Source of the DNA: Tomocerus qinae
Lineage: Eukaryota; Arthropoda; Collembola; Entomobryomorpha; Tomoceridae
Direction of reading: 5' to 3'
Length of the DNA: 64,000 nucleotides
Assembly: GCA_020055645.1 (NCBI GenBank)
Contig: CM034546.1
Location: 2,480,001 to 2,544,000, forward strand
Under the pieces are notes generated by a model. The model did not search any database, had not been told where the DNA came from, and worked only from the letters and a program-made list of their open reading frames with translations. Both the position numbers and the translations under genes were made by a program. This document shows, piece by piece, positions 12,216 to 24,500 of the stretch; the stretch's first letter is position 1, and each line of letters starts with the position of its first letter.

Positions 12216-12684
12216 CTTAATGTTTAGAATTTCGCTTTAAACATCACAAATATTGTGATACAGTTTTGTGATATAATGTGTACTCATATAAATATTAGAA
12301 TTCGCCCTCTTTGTTGTCAAAATTGTAACCACATTTAGTCGTTAGCACAAGTATAGAAAATATCTTAACCACTTGTATATTATTATATAATATTAGCACA
12401 CAGCAGTTGTTTTGTCCCTGTAGCGTAAAGTAGAAATACCTGGTAGTACCAATTTTTAGAATAATTTTTAAAATATATTTGAAATACGTATTATGGTTCT
12501 ATCTCTATCTATAAAAGCAAATGAAGTGATTTCGACAGCCAATTGTCAAATAACTCGATGTAATAAAAGTATAGCGGCACAGAAATTCTGATTAAAATAT
12601 TATCTTACCTTGAAAAATCCGTCGTGAATATTTTAAAGGCTTTTTTGCCTAACATAGTATGAACTAAGTAATTACTTAAATAAC
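12216..12684. other. Upstream region of the IR gene
   Basis: AT-rich, no gene. It must hold the promoter of the minus-strand receptor; no convincing core element was picked out. Confidence 0.4.
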
Positions 12685-12692
12685 ATATTTTT

Positions 12693-13306
12693 CAGTGTAC
12701 AAAATACCATTTGCCACTTACCAGTGGTAAGTGGTTTTTAATGGTATTTAACGTTAAATACCATTACCTAAAAAGTAGTGGTAAATGATAAAAATGGTAA
12801 AACTTGTTTCGTTTAAATTTCGTGTTCAGGTTTTGAATAAAATTCGGTGCCAAAGTATGAAATAGCTTGGCAGCTGATGATTGTTGTTGCAAATTGATAA
12901 GTTTTCGCCATTGAAGAGTTGGATTCAACCATGTCAACCAATGTGGGCATTAATAGCCCTTATTTGCCCGATTGAGAAATTAATTCCAATTAAATAGCCT
13001 TCATATCAATTTTAATTTGGCAATACCAAATGCAATCTTGGTTTATATTTTTTATAACCTTCGGTGAGCAATCAAGTAAATTAATTAATTAATTAATTTG
13101 ACTTATTATTTTATTAAGGAGATAATTGGAAATGTCTTGGAAAGTTTTAAAATTTATATTTTAGTAAATCTTGTTCATCTGTACTAATCTGTCTAATCAA
13201 TCGCTAAAATTTACCATTTTTACCTTTAAATGCATTTTTACCATTAAGTGCATTTTTACCACTGTGATGGTAAAAAAGCCTTAAAAGTGGTAAAATTTGT
13301 ACACTG
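12693..13306. mobile_element. hAT-type MITE with 8-bp target duplication
   Basis: The ends are inverted repeats beginning CAGTGTACAAA (12693 onward, and its reverse complement ending at 13306). The element is flanked on both sides by ATATTTTT (12685-12692 and 13307-13314), a perfect 8-bp duplication as expected for hAT transposition. The 614-bp body is non-coding and consists of small inverted and direct copies of a TACCATTT/GGTAAA-type motif, giving much internal symmetry. Confidence 0.85.
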
Positions 13307-13314
13307 ATATTTTT

Positions 13315-15402
13315 ATCTAGATTGTTTGCATTGGGACTCTGTCCCCAATATCTGTTCAACTGTTTAGACTATATTTGACAAGTATGTATAACCAAGAAAA
13401 TAAAAGCAATGTCCCAGAACGAGAACGTACTAAATAATATTACTAATATCTGCATTATTTAGTTACAATTGTCGGTATACGTAATGGATTTCCATTATGT
13501 GTGAATAATTAATCAAACAGTCATGGGCATAGGGGTATGCATTAGTGTGTTATATTCAGTATAGGAGAATTGTTAATGAATATAATAACATAATAAAGTG
13601 GTTTACGTTTAATGAACATATTTAGCTATGCTTAGTAAGTTGGCTTTTATTACTGACACACCCTAAAGTGAAATAATTCGTATTGGAGACTAGAGAAAGG
13701 AGGACAGGTTCAAGTTGGCATGGTAAATAATTAATTCCCGCTTGATAAACATATTATTATAAATTATAAAGATAAGCGAAACCATAATAGACCACAGACA
13801 GCTAGGGCATTGCTATGTAATAACATTTCACTAAGATAATAGCCTAATAATGAATCTAAAACAGCCTTTCCCTGTTCCAGACTAACTATCTTATATACCT
13901 GACGCGCTCCAGAGATTCGAACTCCAGACCTCATGGTGAGAAGCCGCAGTTTAAACCACTAGACAGACCTATACGCCCAATACATCACATTTTTTATATA
14001 AATTCAATCGCTTTTTCAATGACTTTGAGTAACCGAAATTAAATTGTTCAGGACACTTTAAGAAAACAGTATTAGTAAGGTAATGTACAGAGTGGTTGTT
14101 TTATCGACAGACTGGAAAGAAAATGTCAATATATTTTCACAAAACGAGAAGCAATTATTATGCCTTTTGATTTAGTATTTTACAAGAACTATTATAAGGG
14201 GCAATGACGTAAAGAAAGACATTCCATTTGAGCACATAGTGATATAGCTTCATTAACTAGCTACAATTAACGACAACTAAAACTAAAATATGTACATAGT
14301 CTAGAGTAAGTTAAATAAACTATCGGCTCTTTTCATATTTCCCCTTCTTACGTATTTTATCATAACAACTACAATGTGTTAACGGTACTTTCCCCGGGGA
14401 CTGTCTGGAAAGTATTATATATGGATATTCAAGAAGCATTTTAAATTTATTAGAATTTGGTTCTTCCTAGCCTATTTATTTGTTTCATAGCATGGCATCA
14501 TATAGCATAGGGAGTTAACTAATATTGATCGCTCTATGACTATCCCATTACGACTTACATGTCTATCTTAAATTAATAAGTGTTTTCTTCCAGCTCAAGC
14601 AACGCTTTGTGTTCTTGCGACGTATTCCTAAAAAGTACCTTTGGCGATTTGTTGTTGTAGAAAACAACAAATGTTGCTTCCTTAATCCTTACCTTTACTT
14701 GTAAACTTGTATTTCTTTCTAAACAATTTTATTTGTAAAAGGCAATTTAAATGTTGTTTTATTCCTTCCAAAGTAAGGTTGGTCTGCGAATATTTAGCTC
14801 GACGAAAATTGAATATTAAAGGAGTTATATACACATTATTACAGCTCTATGAACAAACACTGAGTTTTAGTAAATAATGCAAAGGTTTAATTTTTCTGAG
14901 AGTAAAAGCAATGTAAAGTACATAGAAGGAATAAATTGTTTAGGTACCCATTGCTGTCGTTATTCGATTTCTCCTGCATAGAATAAAGCTTTAAAATAAT
15001 ATTCCTGTAAATTTATTACGTTCAGTAGTATCTAGTATAACTCACAGAATCAACCCAACTGGATCGACACTCTGCGCTTGAGAACTTTCGTGATTTCCAG
15101 CCTGTAAAACTCTTAATTTAGTTCTTTTCTTGTTTAATTTTCTCGGAAATGTATAAACCACAAACGCATCAACCTGAACCACACAAATACACTTGGTTAT
15201 GTACAGTGTATAATAAATAAGCCATTTAAAAAAAGGTTTGAAAAATTGTCAAGAGATAATTAGTTCACAAACCGATGGCGCGCCTTGTTAAAAATGGCTA
15301 AAGTCCCCGGAATATCTTTTCACCCGTTTACCGTATCTCGTATGAAACCAATTCGAGAATTGTTCGGTATATTCCAAGCTAATACTTACTGCATCGAAGT
15401 TG
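13315..15402. other. Gene-poor spacer, partly duplicated upstream of the second paralog
   Basis: No supported gene. The stretch from about 14830 to 15130 has recognisable similarity to about 30060-30350 (shared blocks such as TATGCAAAGGTTTAA and AATTTCTCCTGC), so the duplication that made the two multi-membrane genes extends several hundred bases upstream. A tRNA-like stretch lies at 13905-13985. Confidence 0.5.
13905..13985 (-). repeat. tRNA-like sequence (decayed tRNA or tRNA-derived SINE head)
   Basis: On the minus strand there is a B-box-like GAGTTCGAATCTC with a possible 5-bp T-stem and, upstream, TGTCTAGTGGTTTA resembling an A box. A matching acceptor stem could not be formed, so a functional tRNA gene is not supported. 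Confidence 0.35.
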
Positions 15403-15441
15403 TATAAAAACAAATTTTGTTATACGATAGACATTCAACTG
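15403..15441 (+). promoter_or_regulatory. TATA box and initiator of the intact multi-membrane gene
   Basis: TATAAAA lies at 15403-15409, and an initiator-like GACATTCAACTG about 28-30 bases downstream. The initiator block is kept upstream of the second copy (30831-30841), where the TATA box is not. Confidence 0.5.
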
Positions 15442-15470
15442 TCCATTACTGCAGATTATAGTGCTACAAA

Positions 15471-17306
15471 ATGGCAATATTTCTTCAAACGATTGCGTCT
15501 TTTAAAAATAAGCTAGTGGATTTAAATTCTGGGATGAAAATAAACCATTTCTACATATTTGGATCTTATGTCAACATTTCATCGTATTTTAAAGGATTAC
15601 CATTTTACTGGGACCCAATTTCTGAAGAATTTGTGATGGCCAACTCAAATCATTATGGTCCAAAATTCTTAACGATCATGAATGGCATATTTGCTATCCT
15701 AGTAATGTTTCAAAATAAAAGAACAATAGAGAAGGAAGACAGTTCGGCAACTGGCCAACTTGGAAAGAATTTTCTGCTTATGAATATGCACTTATTGTAC
15801 ATTCTCATTGCTGGAAGTGTTTTATGTCGAGCGGAGTCGCACAAGTCAGGCTTAAACTGCTTGTACGCGGAGTATATGGACTACCTTCCAGGTTTTTATC
15901 AGAATTATAAATATTTAAGTCAATTTTATGAAAAACTATAATTCATAAAATAATGCCTCTCATTAATAAAAGGATGTATCACTCGAAAGCTATTTTAATC
16001 GAAGGTTTAGCCATATAATAAATTTGTTTGATAAATTTGTTCAAATATCGATTACGAAGTAGTAGAATGAAAAATTAAATGTTCGAATATTGAATGTAAA
16101 TTAGTAAAATGAATATGGTATTTCAAAATTGCTTTATTACTATTTTTAATTACTAATTTAATTTCCAAAACACATCTTGCAGGTAATAAGGTGGAATCCA
16201 GTATTTTCAGGAATATCTATCATTCGCACACTCTTAACAAATTCTATTATAATAATTTGTATTCTTCATTCGAAAATTTGTTTTTGTATTATTAGCCTGT
16301 TTTTTGGTTATTAAATTTTGCTTGGGACTCTGGAGAATATTTAAAAAATATTACTGTTGTATCTGTAGTTAGTACAAATCATGAATTTTTCTAAAATGTC
16401 ATGTGATGAATATGTTTTAATGTTTTAGATTCCCCAAGGACAGACACAAAGAAAACGAGACATTTAAAAGTGGAAAGGTGGTTGTCAAAATGGATAGTTC
16501 CAATTATTCAGATAAGAATGACATACGCCGTCATTAAGATTCTCTTTTTCCAGCAAAGAAGACATTTCTGGTTGGATTCATTTTTTCCCAACTCCAGATT
16601 GTATCTGTTTGGAATTAAGCTACTTCAAGTCCTGGTTCTGTTCAACTCAAGCCTTATTGCGGCTTTAGAACTTCTCTTCGTACTGATATACCTTATTCGT
16701 AGTTCTTATTGGATGCATCACATAAGGTTTATTAATAATTCCTGAATATTATTTTCTATTTTTATCTAATAAATAATGATTTTAATACCGTTTTATTAAA
16801 AATTAGTTTGTAATTACGATTTTTATTAAATTAGATCTACCAACAAAGATTTTGAGTACAGAATAAAGTTGTACAGCAGGATGCGAGTATTCCACTTGGC
16901 ATTCGAAGATGGCTTCCTTTCTATAACCAGGCCACTGCTCATAGTCATAGCTTCGTCCATCGCCATTTTCTGCAGCTTTGCCTCAATCCGATTTTATGGG
17001 AAAGTGGATTCCGCAACATATTTCGTATTCCCTGCCTCCGGTTTTGGAGTTTCTTTAAGTCTAAGCCTCCTTCTGCAAGGATTTGCAACAGTTTGGAAAA
17101 CTACTTCCAAGACATTGAGGGTTCTTTCAAAATCGGTCGTAGTAGAAAGAAACTGGAAAACAAAGGAACTTCAAAGAGTGATCAAGTCAGTGACACCGTT
17201 TGGTTGCAGAATCGGTCCTATAAGGAATATCAAACCAGACAAGCTCCTTGATTTCTACGACCACCTCATTGACTGGCTAGTGACCCTACTACTTTCCTTC
17301 CCGTAG
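15471..17306 (+). CDS. Multi-pass membrane protein, chemoreceptor-like springtail family (copy 1, intact)
   Basis: Three exons with consistent phases: 15471-15891 (ends phase 1), 16429-16726 (ends phase 2), 16835-17306 (TAG stop); 396 residues. Hydrophobic segments alternate with short basic loops. Examples are FLTIMNGIFAILVMF (exon 1), LYLFGIKLLQVLVLF and AALELLFVLIYLI (exon 2), and LLIVIASSIAIFCSF plus GFGVSLSLSLLLQGF (exon 3). The C-terminus has a PFGCRIGPIRNI block and ends in a Leu-rich stretch. This ending, and the early ...PFYWDP... block, resemble from memory a large uncharacterised multi-membrane family of Collembola that may be chemoreceptors; ligand and function are unknown. A near-identical but broken copy lies at 30868-34629. 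A TATA box sits about 60 bases upstream of the ATG. Confidence 0.75.
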
Positions 17307-18868
17307 ACATACCAACCTACATTAGATATTATTGGAGACAAAACATATTCAATTCTACTCCTTTTTACCCTTTCTGGCCCTTCTTCACCAAGGGATTTTG
17401 TTTGATAATATTATAACCAAACTGCCTATATTTTCCAAGAGCACATTTGTAAAATTTTAACAATGTTGTTCTTCTATCGGGACAGATTTCAATTTTATTA
17501 GTGGGAAACTTGCTTTAAGTCAGGTTATCCTTAAATCGTAATCTGCTGTATTGATATTTAGTATAACCAGTTTGAAGATAAAGATTAATATTATAAAATA
17601 TATATTTTGCACCGAGTTATTGAAAGCCGATTAATTCACAAAATTATTTGAGTGGTGAAAATCATTGAAAACATTTGAATACAATGTAAAAAACCATGGC
17701 CAGAAACTAATTTCGATGAAAAACATTTTGGGGGACATGTAATCCTCCCCTAGGGTTATGTCCGTCCCCTATTAGCGAAATGGTTTGAAACGAAAACTGA
17801 ATCCCTGCCACATGTAGAAGAGCATAACTACAAACTTTCAAAATAATTTGGTGGAATAATCTGCTTTGAATAAATCGTATTGCGGACATTGCTGTGTAAT
17901 ATTTATCTATATAACGTACCTTTAAGCGAGATAATAATAATGTCCCACAATTTTTTAAAATAAAGATAATAATAACATAATGATTAACATAAATCAATAT
18001 TCTAAGTGTGACACTTATCACAACTACTCCGACTACAGTTACTTACTGTAATTAAACACTGACTGCAAAGAAATCAATTTAATATTGTAACAAGTATGTC
18101 AAAGCCAATGCAATTAAAACAATCTATGCAGCCTGCGATTGTTTTTCTAGTATATCGCAAAATACCGTTTAGGTTTGTCTAAAATGTTTTCTTGGGATAC
18201 AAATGTGGATATAAGTTACCCAAGTTAACTTACAATGTACAGATAATTACCTAGTTATAATATATATCCACTTGAAAAAATGTTTAAACACTCGTTTGTT
18301 AAAAAATATTCCGTGTTGTGTATCACGATTAACTGTAAAAATATAAGAGGATCAGACTGAATAGCTTTGTTTTTGTCTTCTTGTGTGTATTTTAAGTTTT
18401 TTAATGTTATTTTTAAAGTTATATTAGTTATATATTTCCAATATGCAATAGCTCAATTTAAATACGTATAAATATAATTTCAAAATCGCGGTAATTATTA
18501 TACATTTTATTTGCTTAGAGTCTTTCAAATTCAAATTGGTAGAAATTTACTATTTATATTGAGTCATAAGCAACTGTATATTTATAACCAAATTTAAACA
18601 GGGAAAGAGATTCCTGTCCCGCAGTTAATCAATAAACTAATAAAGTCTTAGTAAATAGATAAATACTCAAATTATTGAACAGTAGATTCATTTATGTACT
18701 TTTACTGTTAATTACACGGGAACTCAAAATTGGTTGTCTCGATGTTGAAATGCAGGACTTGGTGTGATTTTTTTTACTGACTGTTTTATCAGAATAACCA
18801 AAAATTCTCTTCCTCTTCATTTCCTCTTCCTGCACTTTGTTTTTCTCGTTGGTATTCAATTTGGTCGC
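17307..18868. other. Spacer between convergent genes
   Basis: AT-rich, no supported gene. Convergent 3' ends of the multi-membrane gene and the NLR-like gene face each other here. Confidence 0.45.
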
Positions 18869-21412
18869 CTATAGTAAGTCTTCTTCAATGTCAGTTGCCA
18901 CGCCTTTACCATTCTGAAAAGTGTAGTATGCAGATTTCTTATCGACTAGCTTTGAAAAGGCGGAATTTTCAAAATCATAGTCACCCCAATAAAATGATCC
19001 AATTTGAAATGTCTTAAATCGTTCTTGCAGATCTGACAAATCCTTAAAAAAGTCTTCACTGTTTATATAATCATCTACGAAGTACAAGTCAAACAAGAGA
19101 ATGCTTTTGGGTTTTAATTTCTTATCTATGATAGTACCCGTACCCCAATTTTTGATGTCTTGACGCATTATTAATTTTTCTAAATATAAATCTTGCTCTC
19201 CTAATATTTTGATCTTGCTAGATGACTCTATTTCCTTGACGCTCTTAGAAATATCTGAAGGTATTAGTTCCAATGCATCGAAGTATCCAAATTTTAATTT
19301 AATTAAATTAGGACAACGTGAAAGTATTTGCAGAGCCGCTGGATATGTTTCAATCCAATCTTCGAAAATCAATGTTTTTAGTTTCGGCAGGACAACTTGA
19401 TCCCTGTTAATTACTGTCGTATTATCCTCAAAAATAACGGTTTCAATGGTGTTTGGAAGAGCATTTAGGTTTATTGTAGTTTTTGCTATTGTAAGTTTAC
19501 TGATTTTCATGTTTGTTGATTCCAGAAATGGGACGTTTCTTAATTTAAGATTTTTTATTGTCCACGAGACATTATTCCAATTTTGTATGTCAATGCCTTC
19601 TAAACCCAAGTAATTTATTGAAACATCATCACCCAAATAGATTTTTTGACTGATATCAACAAGTTCTAAACTTTCAATTCGGCTGAAATCGAAAAAGTCG
19701 TTTATATTAATTGCTTCGCTGGTTGAGAATGCATGAGCGAATGTAATATTTCCCAATAACAATCTTCGGGGTTGCATTTTATTTTTACGTGTTGTTAAAA
19801 TAACATCTGACAATTTTATGTCTGAGGCATAATGTAATTGATGGGTCGATATTTCTAAGCTGGTACAATTATCTTTAGAGGCATCGTAGTGAGACCATAT
19901 CCAAATATTGGTCAGATTAGTTCCAACTAACATGTTAGTGATATCGAATTTTAAAAACCTGATTCCGCGAGAGTCGAAAAATTTCGGTTGTCTTATTTCC
20001 AAAGTTTCTAGATTGCTAGGGAATGTAAAGTTTGAGTTTAGAATAAATGTTGTTAGGTTAAACCTGTTAGGACCAGAATAGAAATCATTTCTTAGTACTA
20101 AATGGTTGTAACCGTCATAGTAAGGATGGTCGTGCAGATCGTATTTCTTATCGTTAATGATTTTAAGTATCTGCATCGTTTGATGGATGGATGCTGGAGG
20201 AATGCTAAACTCTGTCTCTTTTTCTAGCATCTCTTTAACCTTATCGATGTTTCCGTTAATCCACAACAGCACTAAAAGATTGCCTTTAACGACTTCTTCT
20301 TTTAATTCCCTGTATCTAATATCAATAATTTCTTTCGCAGAATAAACTTTTTGACTTTTCGTTTCCGCTTTTTGTTTATCTTCAAATTTATTGGTTTGAA
20401 AATGATTGTAGAGACACTGAAATATTGACAAAGCTTCAGTATAATTTCCAGAATATTCCAAAACTTTTCCGTAGTTGTATAATGACTTTTTTGTTCTCAC
20501 TACTTTGTGAATTTCGGTAGCCAATTGTGATGCTTCATCATATTTTTCATGCTCTAACAATTTGAGTAGCCGAGGATGGTCTTTGGCAACACTTTTCACT
20601 ACAGGATATTCATTCAGTAAATTTTCATCCGCAAATTCAGCTGCTAAACATTTAAGATTCTGGTACCCCGAAGTACCAAAAATCTTTCTGAGGGTTTTCT
20701 GTTTTTCATGTCTTCCGTTGTATCGAATTACAGGAAGAAATATTGGATTGACTAATGTCAAAATTCGTTCTTTGTTATCGTCCTGCCTAATTAAGTCTCC
20801 GTCATCAATTACTAATTTTACAATCAATCCGTATCTTTGCAAAATGTCTGTAGCACTTTTGACATCATCAATGCTTTTGTTTGTGGCTGATGAATAAAAG
20901 TCCAAGTCGACAAACAGATGACATTTACCCAAATAGCTTCGAATTAACAAAATGTCAAATGCCAATTTTCCAATTCTATCTTCTAGATAAGATTTCAAAA
21001 TTTCCATTCCATAGTACATTGCCTTATGTATATATTTTTCGTGTTCATTTAATTCGAAACCACTTTCAACTTCTTCATCTTTAACTATTCTAATGTAATC
21101 TTCAATATCAATTTTCTCATTTTCCAGAATTGCTACAGCAAGATTAATGGCCGCAGTTTTTCCTCCGAGTAGATCACTCAACTTATTAAGTTGATCATAA
21201 GTTAGCGTAAGGCGTCTCATTGTTTTAATAAAATGTATCCACCCATTGGAAGAAATGTCTTCGTCTTCATTAAATATAAAATCTCTGCCTTTTGTTGGCT
21301 TTCCTTCGATGCATTGATAATTTGATTGGAGAGTGTGCAACTCTTTGTTTTTGTCACTAAAGTCGTAGCAGATTCCATTCACTCGATTCAAAAATGCAGT
21401 CAGATAAATCAA
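18869..21412 (-). CDS. NLR-like protein: partial STAND module, TPR, LRR-like C-terminal half; P-loop part missing
   Basis: An 847-residue open frame without intron. Residues about 57-110 read like the end of a STAND/NB-ARC ATPase: ...LNKLSDLLGGKTAAINLAVA resembles the LGGLPLAL helix, followed by a (I/L)(E/D)DY.. segment. Residues about 150-230 look like a winged-helix unit. Residues about 305-340 form a TPR (YNYGKVLEYSGNYTEALSIF). From about 440 to 750 there are irregular leucine-patterned repeats (LETLEI, IESLEL, LGLEGIDI, IKNLKLRNV, PKLKTLIF, LIKLKF), as in LRRs. No GxxGxGK(S/T) occurs in the frame. The first codon is not an ATG: the first possible start is a TTG just downstream of an (AT)10 run. 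A second frame upstream (to 21513) encodes RWVIFDTKG, like a kinase-2 strand. So the gene is probably 5'-truncated, spliced or frame-broken. The domain calls are pattern-based. Confidence 0.6.
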   Translation of the reverse strand: MIYLTAFLNRVNGICYDFSDKNKELHTLQSNYQCIEGKPTKGRDFIFNEDEDISSNGWIHFIKTMRRLTLTYDQLNKLSDLLGGKTAAINLAVAILENEKIDIEDYIRIVKDEEVESGFELNEHEKYIHKAMYYGMEILKSYLEDRIGKLAFDILLIRSYLGKCHLFVDLDFYSSATNKSIDDVKSATDILQRYGLIVKLVIDDGDLIRQDDNKERILTLVNPIFLPVIRYNGRHEKQKTLRKIFGTSGYQNLKCLAAEFADENLLNEYPVVKSVAKDHPRLLKLLEHEKYDEASQLATEIHKVVRTKKSLYNYGKVLEYSGNYTEALSIFQCLYNHFQTNKFEDKQKAETKSQKVYSAKEIIDIRYRELKEEVVKGNLLVLLWINGNIDKVKEMLEKETEFSIPPASIHQTMQILKIINDKKYDLHDHPYYDGYNHLVLRNDFYSGPNRFNLTTFILNSNFTFPSNLETLEIRQPKFFDSRGIRFLKFDITNMLVGTNLTNIWIWSHYDASKDNCTSLEISTHQLHYASDIKLSDVILTTRKNKMQPRRLLLGNITFAHAFSTSEAININDFFDFSRIESLELVDISQKIYLGDDVSINYLGLEGIDIQNWNNVSWTIKNLKLRNVPFLESTNMKISKLTIAKTTINLNALPNTIETVIFEDNTTVINRDQVVLPKLKTLIFEDWIETYPAALQILSRCPNLIKLKFGYFDALELIPSDISKSVKEIESSSKIKILGEQDLYLEKLIMRQDIKNWGTGTIIDKKLKPKSILLFDLYFVDDYINSEDFFKDLSDLQERFKTFQIGSFYWGDYDFENSAFSKLVDKKSAYYTFQNGKGVATDIEEDLL

Positions 21413-21426
21413 AAGGATTATTGAAC

Positions 21427-21446
21427 ATATATATATATATATATAT
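21427..21446. repeat. (AT)10 microsatellite at the 5' edge of the NLR-like frame
   Basis: Ten AT dinucleotides. As written, the frame upstream (RWVIFDTKG) and the NLR frame are out of step. With nine units they would be one open frame reaching an ATG at 21513-21511. Confidence 0.8.
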
Positions 21447-21513
21447 GAACTCCTTTGGTGTCAAAAATGACCCACCTTTTATTTAGCTGCAAACTTATTC
21501 CGAGTTTCTTCAT

Positions 21514-24500
21514 TTTATTCTGCAAGTGTCGTCGTTAGGACTGCTGTGCACGAAAAAAGCAGCAGATCGCAAATATAGAAGCTTCTTATTGTATTCGCAG
21601 TACGTTGAACTTAGTTCATTTCCAAGAAATATGCAGGATTTCGTCGTATGCTGCAATAAAGATGTCCAATCAGGATTATGAGCGAGAATCTCACTTCACT
21701 TCAGGTTATTCATATTAGTCAAATTATTTATATTAAAATAGTAATAAGATGAAGTTTTACTGTAGGCAACGCCCAAATGACGCAAGTATACGTAACAGGT
21801 TTGAGACTGATGTCACTGATTTTATGCTCTACACGATTATTAAACCTGCAAGAGTATAATACATGGTTTAAATACAATTATGCAAAAATAATCAACCATT
21901 TTTTATGGTGGAAACCGTATTTAAATTATTCGTGCCTCTTCCTATAATAGTTATCATTAGTTCTAAGTTTGCTTGCATGTAATACCTATATGCTTAAAAC
22001 GTATCGCCTAATTAAACCCGCAGAAAAGATTAGATGTCAGAAGTGATCCGGCTTGACGCCTGAAAAAACCATATGAAACTTTTTCAAAAATGACTAAAAG
22101 TCGCAAAGATTTTTTATAACTTATAACTGTAAGTTTTTGTTAATAGTACAAACAAAATCGTAGATTCGGGCCTGCACATAGCAATACAATAAATACACAA
22201 TATATCTACTTCTCTTCTATTGATAAACTAAAAAGAAAAATTTCATAGTATTAAAATACCAAGCAAATACATTTTAATTTACTGCTGCGCGATACGGTAG
22301 AGATATAGCTTTTTGGCTTATACAATTTTGCCATTCTGTAAATTTTAATAGACTCCACTGTGGAATAATTAAACTATTAGCAATATTATGTAAGGTCAGC
22401 GAGGATAGTGTTTGTCGTACATTTACTGATAGTAATGTTTTCAAACCCTTTAGCTAGTATTGGTAATACAACTAATATGCAACAGTTAATTGACCTCTTG
22501 ATTCCTTGTAAAATGTAAAAATAGCAGCACTGGGAGTCTAACAGTGCTGGGACCTTCAGTACCGTCAAATTAAACTATTAACTAAACCCTATAAACGTCA
22601 CTTCGCCACCACTATATAGTCACTATGGTATTAATTAGTATACTGATACCTTAACAGAGTCATGAAAGGAATCCAGTTACAACCTTTAATGCACACTTGT
22701 GATGATTATTCTATTTTTTTAAAATTAAATATATCTACTTGTACTTTGTATCAAGGAAGGGACATTTTGTTTGATGTCTGTATACTATAGTTTATTATGG
22801 TAATAATGTATTATGCATTTGCCTGTATATATAGGTGGCAATATTTGATCCAAATAGCATATTATATTCGATGACGTTTGTTGTCTCAAATATTTACTAT
22901 ATTTGGTTGTTGCTTGTTGATAATTATTTATACTAATTGGAAAATCTAAACAAATTTGCACTTTAATCTAATAGGTATGGTGATTTGGTGATTGCGTGAT
23001 GATAAACGAATATGACATCATTCAATTGGCATGAGTTATGACGGGAATGTCATAAACATGTTAAATCATTAAAAAAGTGAATATGGGAAGCAAGCAATAA
23101 AGGTGTTTTGATCGTGCTTAAAACAAGATTAATTAAAATTCTAAAAGCGCAATAGGAAAGTGAAGGATAGGAAATGATTTTCCTATTTATTCATTGCTGA
23201 TATTTACAACCTGCAAGCGCAGAGAATTCTTTCCTGATTTTTAGCAGTTCGCGAAGCATAATATACGCTACTACACTACTGAAAGAAAACCTGTAATGCA
23301 ATTTTGTTATCAGGCTGCATACGTAGACAAACACCCAGCGAAGCGTATGATAAAAATAAACAAAAACTAATGAGTTTACTACGTTTTAAGAAAATAAATT
23401 GCATTTCCCTTTCTACACTTCAACCATACTGTAATATATTTTATAATTAATGAGTTTGCACAATAATGTTGTTGATTGATACGTTTTACTATTCAATCTT
23501 TGACTTTCTGCTGGCTGAGACATTTCTAAAACGGTGCTCTGTGGTCGTGCTTTGTGTGCAGTTGGTTCCTTTGGGATTTACCATTACCTTAGTTATTATG
23601 GATAAAAGTCATGGCGTGGAAATACACATCTGGAGTAATTAAAATCCTGCTTTGCGTATTAAGCATACAGTAAATAAACACTTGGAGAAGGTAAATTAAA
23701 TCATTTCGCACTAGACTTGATATAGGTTACCTTACAATTATTCTTTTCTACACAGACACAACCATACGATTAAAACCACCATAATGATATTTGAACTAGG
23801 CCTCCAGCACCGTTAGTGAAATTCGCATTTAATTTCGAAAGATTCTAATGATATTCCAGAAAGGAGATTTTTGCACTATGCATGGCACAAGTGCTTACGG
23901 CAAATTCTGTACAAATATAGAACCAAATAAGCCTTTTTTGCTATTTTAAGTTTCGAACATGGTAATTTAAATAAATACTTGCGGGGACTCACACTTTCAA
24001 CATTTGTAGATTGCCGTTTAAATGAATACAAATACCCAAACAAGAATTAACAACAAACAAATCCAAATTTTATATTCTATTGGTTTGTCTAATTGAGTTA
24101 CCGTATTTTTCCGATTAAACGACTATTGGCATTAGCGCAATTAGCCAACTACTTCAATGAAATGCCCTACCAAACATTAATTTGGAAAAATGAAATTCCC
24201 ACACGGATAGAGAACTCCAATTAAAAACTTCGCTCAAACCTATCATAAAATAAAATCTATCTATGAAATAAAGGCCCTCTTCGTATGTACCCCTCCCCCC
24301 TAAAATATATTTATTTAAATAAAAGGGCTGGCGTTTAATGGCTATACTACGGTTAATGGTCTACTTCTTTTTCCCAGGTAAACAAATGAAAAGGTTAAAG
24401 TTGGATTTGATCTTTTATACAAAGAGTGCTGCTTTTTTCATGCTTCGATGTTCATTTACTTAGAAAATGATTTTATAGAATAGAGATAGAATTTAGGCCG

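Noticed and set aside
13905-13985. Functional tRNA gene
   Set aside because: A- and B-box-like motifs exist, but the acceptor stem does not pair; kept only as a repeat-type feature.
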